Source of the DNA: Chitinophaga eiseniae
GTDB lineage: Bacteria; Bacteroidota; Bacteroidia; Chitinophagales; Chitinophagaceae
Length of the DNA: 64,000 bases
Direction of reading: 5' to 3'
Assembly: GCF_900167135.1 (NCBI RefSeq)
Contig: NZ_FUWZ01000003.1
Span: forward strand, 434,001-498,000
The number at the start of each line of letters is the position of its first letter. The stretch's first letter is position 1. The notes beneath the pieces were generated by a model that saw only the letters and a list, made by a program, of their open reading frames with translations, was not told where the DNA came from and searched no databases. The translations under genes and the position numbers were made by a program. This document shows, piece after piece, positions 61,705 through 64,000 of this stretch.

Positions 61705-62775
61705 ATGAAGAAAAAAACGGCCGAACAGCCCCTCGGGGTGAAAGAGATCGCCCGAAGGGCCAATGTGGCCATCGCCACGGTGGACCGGGTTATCCATAAC
61801 AGGCCCGGCGTCTCCCCCAAAACAAAAAGTAAAATAGAAGCCATCATACAGGAGCTGAACTATCAGCCCAATATACTGGCCAGACGGCTGGCATCGCGCA
61901 ACGTTCTCCGGCTGGCTACTGTACTGCCGAAAGTATCTTCCCAGGAGACCGACTTCTGGACCCTGCCGGTAGCTGGTATCCAGAAAGCGGAAGAAGAAAT
62001 CAAACAGTTCGGTGTAAAAGTGGAACCTTATTACTTCGACCTTAACGACCGGAAGTCTTTTGTAAAAATTGCCAAACAGGTACTTAAAAACCCGGTGGAT
62101 GGAATCCTGCTGGCACCCTCCTTTATTGAAGAATCTGTTTCGTTTATCCGTTCCTGTGAAGAACACAACATCCCCTACGTTTTTATCAATTCTGATATCC
62201 CCCAGGAGGAAAGCCTCTGTTACATCGGCCCCGACCTGTTCCGCAGCGGCTATCAGGCGGGACAACTGATCCATTACTGCACTCCCAACAATGCGCGTGT
62301 ACTGGTACTCAACATCTCCCATGAGATAGAAGACCATCACCACCTGCTCCGCAAAGAAGAAGGACTACGCGCCTACTTTAAAGACACCAAACGGCCTATC
62401 ATCAAAAAAGACGTCCGTCAAACCGATCAGGCCTCCATCGAAAAAGAACTCTCAAAAACTTTTCAGCAGCATCCTGATGTACGCGCAGTGTTTGTGACCA
62501 ATTCCAGGGTAGCCGCCGTTTCCCGCTACCTCGAGAAAAAAGGTCTCCGTAAAGGTATCCTGCTCATTGGCTATGACTTCACCAAAGAAAACGTTGCTCA
62601 CCTCGATCAGGGACATATTGATTTTCTGATCTGCCAACAACCACAGGAACAGGGCTATCGCGGTATCATGACGCTCTACCAGCACCTCGTGATGAAAGTG
62701 CCGGTAGAAAAAACGCATTTTATGCCGATTGATATTATCACGAAAGAGAATCATGCTTTTTATATTCAGCCGTAA
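61705..62775 (+). CDS. LacI-family transcriptional regulator
   Basis: A 356-residue regulator. The N-terminal HTH and hinge (about 10-68) read LGVKEIARRANVAIATVDRV, IHNRPGVSP, IIQELNYQPNILARRLAS. The rest is a periplasmic-binding-protein-like sensor domain (FWTLPVAGIQKAEEEIKQFG, VDGILLAPSF, FINSDIPQEESLCYIGPDL, VRAVFVTNSRVAAVSRYL) that should bind a sugar-like effector. It follows the oxidoreductase gene by 39 bp and has a perfect -7 box of its own. The two 14-bp palindromes at 56393 and 57344 are the likely targets. Its 3' end is 9 bp from the convergent symporter stop. Confidence 0.92.
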   Translation: MKKKTAEQPLGVKEIARRANVAIATVDRVIHNRPGVSPKTKSKIEAIIQELNYQPNILARRLASRNVLRLATVLPKVSSQETDFWTLPVAGIQKAEEEIKQFGVKVEPYYFDLNDRKSFVKIAKQVLKNPVDGILLAPSFIEESVSFIRSCEEHNIPYVFINSDIPQEESLCYIGPDLFRSGYQAGQLIHYCTPNNARVLVLNISHEIEDHHHLLRKEEGLRAYFKDTKRPIIKKDVRQTDQASIEKELSKTFQQHPDVRAVFVTNSRVAAVSRYLEKKGLRKGILLIGYDFTKENVAHLDQGHIDFLICQQPQEQGYRGIMTLYQHLVMKVPVEKTHFMPIDIITKENHAFYIQP

Positions 62776-62784
62776 CGATTACGG

Positions 62785-64000
62785 TTACGCATATACGATA
62801 TAAAAATACAATACCACTGCTGTAATCAATGCCCACCATAAGGTTGGATTACGCAATCCCCGCGACTGCTGTAGCAGGTCTGCCGGCAGTTTCAGGCTTT
62901 CCCGGTTCCAGATCAATCCTTTCAGTTCCGCTTCCGGCACCGGTTTGGTCAGCAGACTCACGACAATACACAGCAGCATACAACTCCAGAAAACGATACC
63001 TGTCCGATTGAAGAAGGGCATGGCCGGGAAAATGATTTCCATGGCCACCGACATCGGAATAGTGAGCATCCCAGCTGCCAGCGCACCTGCGTGCGTAGTG
63101 CGTTTCCACAGGATTCCCAGCAGAAACATCGTTGCAATGCCAGGTGTAAACAGCCCGTAAGCGTTCATCAGGTACAGGAAGATCGGTTTTTTGGAGTGGG
63201 TCAGGAACAATCCTGTACACAGAATACCAATGACGATGATCACTGCTCCCGCTATACGGCCAAAACGCACCGCCTCTGCTTCTGTCGCTTTTTTACGGAA
63301 ATACGGCAGGTAGATGTCTACCGTGAGGATGGTGGTGCAGGAATTGATAGCGCCGGACAAATGTGACATCACCGCAGCAATAAGGCCCGCCATGACCAGC
63401 CCCACCAGCCCTGTAGGCAGCAACTTCTCCACCAGCGTAGGAAACAACAGATCCGGCTTTTCCAGGTTGGGAAAAAGTTTAGGCGCCACCAATGCCGGCA
63501 CGGTGATGATTACCGGCACCAGGAACTTCAGATAGTCACCAAAGACCACTCCCATGCGGGCATGCCATTCATTTTTAGCTGCCAGCACCCGCTGTACGAT
63601 GAACTGGTTGGTAGCGCAGTAAAAAACACTGATACAAAGCACCCCGCCAAGGTACATCGTCCATGGGAAGTCGGCATCATCCGCCGGCAGGATCAGGTCC
63701 CAGTCCTTTACGGTATCAGTAATGGCACTCACGCCTCCGGCGGCGTTCACGGTTGCAATGGTGAGCGCAATACCACCCATCACGAGTACAATCAGCTGCA
63801 GCATTTCCGTATAGATCACGGCGCGCAATCCCCCGGCGATCGTATATATGCCGGTGACAGCAGCCAGTATCACGACGCTGGTCATCACAGAGATGCCCAG
63901 CAGCGAATGTAGTGACAACGCGCCCAGGTACAATACGGCGCTGATTTCCACGAGCACGTAAGTGAGCAGGATAAGGCCGGCGTAGGTTGTACGGGCGGCG
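62785..64000 (-). CDS. Sodium:solute symporter (SSS/SGLT type), 5' end outside window
   Basis: Membrane transporter of which the last 405 or so residues are visible. The reading frame stays open to the right edge, so the start lies beyond 64000, and the GTG at 63957 is not the start. Typical SSS features are TYAGLILLTYVLVEISAVLY, GIYTIAGGLRAVIYTEMLQL, FYCATNQFIVQRVLAAKNEW, VMAGLIAAVMSHLSGAINS and FLYLMNAYGLFTPGIATMF. At least ten hydrophobic helices are present. SGLT-like members carry sugars or other solutes with Na+. Its place beside the LacI regulator suggests a substrate of the same pathway. A short hairpin (62771-62789) spans both convergent stops. Confidence 0.88.
   Translation of the reverse strand, partial: AARTTYAGLILLTYVLVEISAVLYLGALSLHSLLGISVMTSVVILAAVTGIYTIAGGLRAVIYTEMLQLIVLVMGGIALTIATVNAAGGVSAITDTVKDWDLILPADDADFPWTMYLGGVLCISVFYCATNQFIVQRVLAAKNEWHARMGVVFGDYLKFLVPVIITVPALVAPKLFPNLEKPDLLFPTLVEKLLPTGLVGLVMAGLIAAVMSHLSGAINSCTTILTVDIYLPYFRKKATEAEAVRFGRIAGAVIIVIGILCTGLFLTHSKKPIFLYLMNAYGLFTPGIATMFLLGILWKRTTHAGALAAGMLTIPMSVAMEIIFPAMPFFNRTGIVFWSCMLLCIVVSLLTKPVPEAELKGLIWNRESLKLPADLLQQSRGLRNPTLWWALITAVVLYFYIVYA

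Overview
The window is typical of a soil or rhizosphere Bacteroidota bacterium, most likely family Chitinophagaceae and probably Chitinophaga. The evidence is four SusC/SusD-type outer-membrane uptake loci, three sigma-factor/FecR relays feeding STN-type SusC receptors, a type IX secretion (T9SS) C-terminal domain, Bacteroidota promoters of the form TTTG-N19-TAnnTTTG, and almost no Shine-Dalgarno signals. Nothing in the window looks like a phage, insertion sequence, CRISPR array, tRNA or rRNA. The species call is inference.

Layout. 1-4301 (minus): ECF sigma, FecR and an STN-SusC receptor that runs off the left edge. 4460-11467 (minus): a second SusC/SusD pair without an STN domain, followed by a Tat-exported FAD oxidoreductase and preceded by a small exported ORF. 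11664-11796: a 7-bp-periodic tandem repeat. 11831-12544 (minus): an SGNH-hydrolase lipoprotein whose catalytic blocks are in circularly permuted order. 12663-22796 (plus): ECF sigma, a protein of unknown function with beta-solenoid-like repeats, FecR, STN-SusC, SusD and a TlpA-like thioredoxin protein. 22782-24790 (minus): a basic-tailed unknown protein, a DUF3037 protein and a HipA-like kinase. 25007-36055 (plus): ECF sigma, FecR, STN-SusC, SusD, a GH18 endo-beta-N-acetylglucosaminidase-like lipoprotein, then a T9SS-exported GH8 enzyme behind a LacI-type operator and a T-poor leader. 36202-46128: a sorbosone-dehydrogenase-like lipoprotein, a single-domain response regulator, a DUF421 protein, a pyrophosphatase-like protein, a large dual-kinase hybrid, an MFS transporter and a membrane histidine kinase. 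46119-47972 (plus): an ABC-F ATPase behind a consensus promoter and a leader carrying hairpins and two short ORFs.

47977-64000 holds two divergent gene groups and a LacI regulator. The minus group encodes two Tat-exported Gfo/Idh/MocA oxidoreductases, an FHS/NagP-type sugar permease, NagA, an SDR-like protein, a DapA/NanA-family aldolase and an M20 amidohydrolase. The plus group encodes an NRAMP homologue lacking the metal-site motifs, a PQQ-type sugar dehydrogenase fused to cytochrome c, and a lipoprotein oxidoreductase. Near-identical 14-bp palindromes lie at both promoters, which suggests one LacI-controlled regulon. The enzyme set suggests oxidation of an amino sugar outside the cytoplasm, followed by deacetylation and aldol cleavage inside. 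That pathway is a hypothesis.

The observations most worth follow-up are the permuted SGNH enzyme, the LacI palindromes and the sugar-oxidation cluster, the ABC-F leader, the shared stem-loop 70-78 nt ahead of the three FecR-linked susC genes, and the inverted-repeat elements that end next to stop codons.
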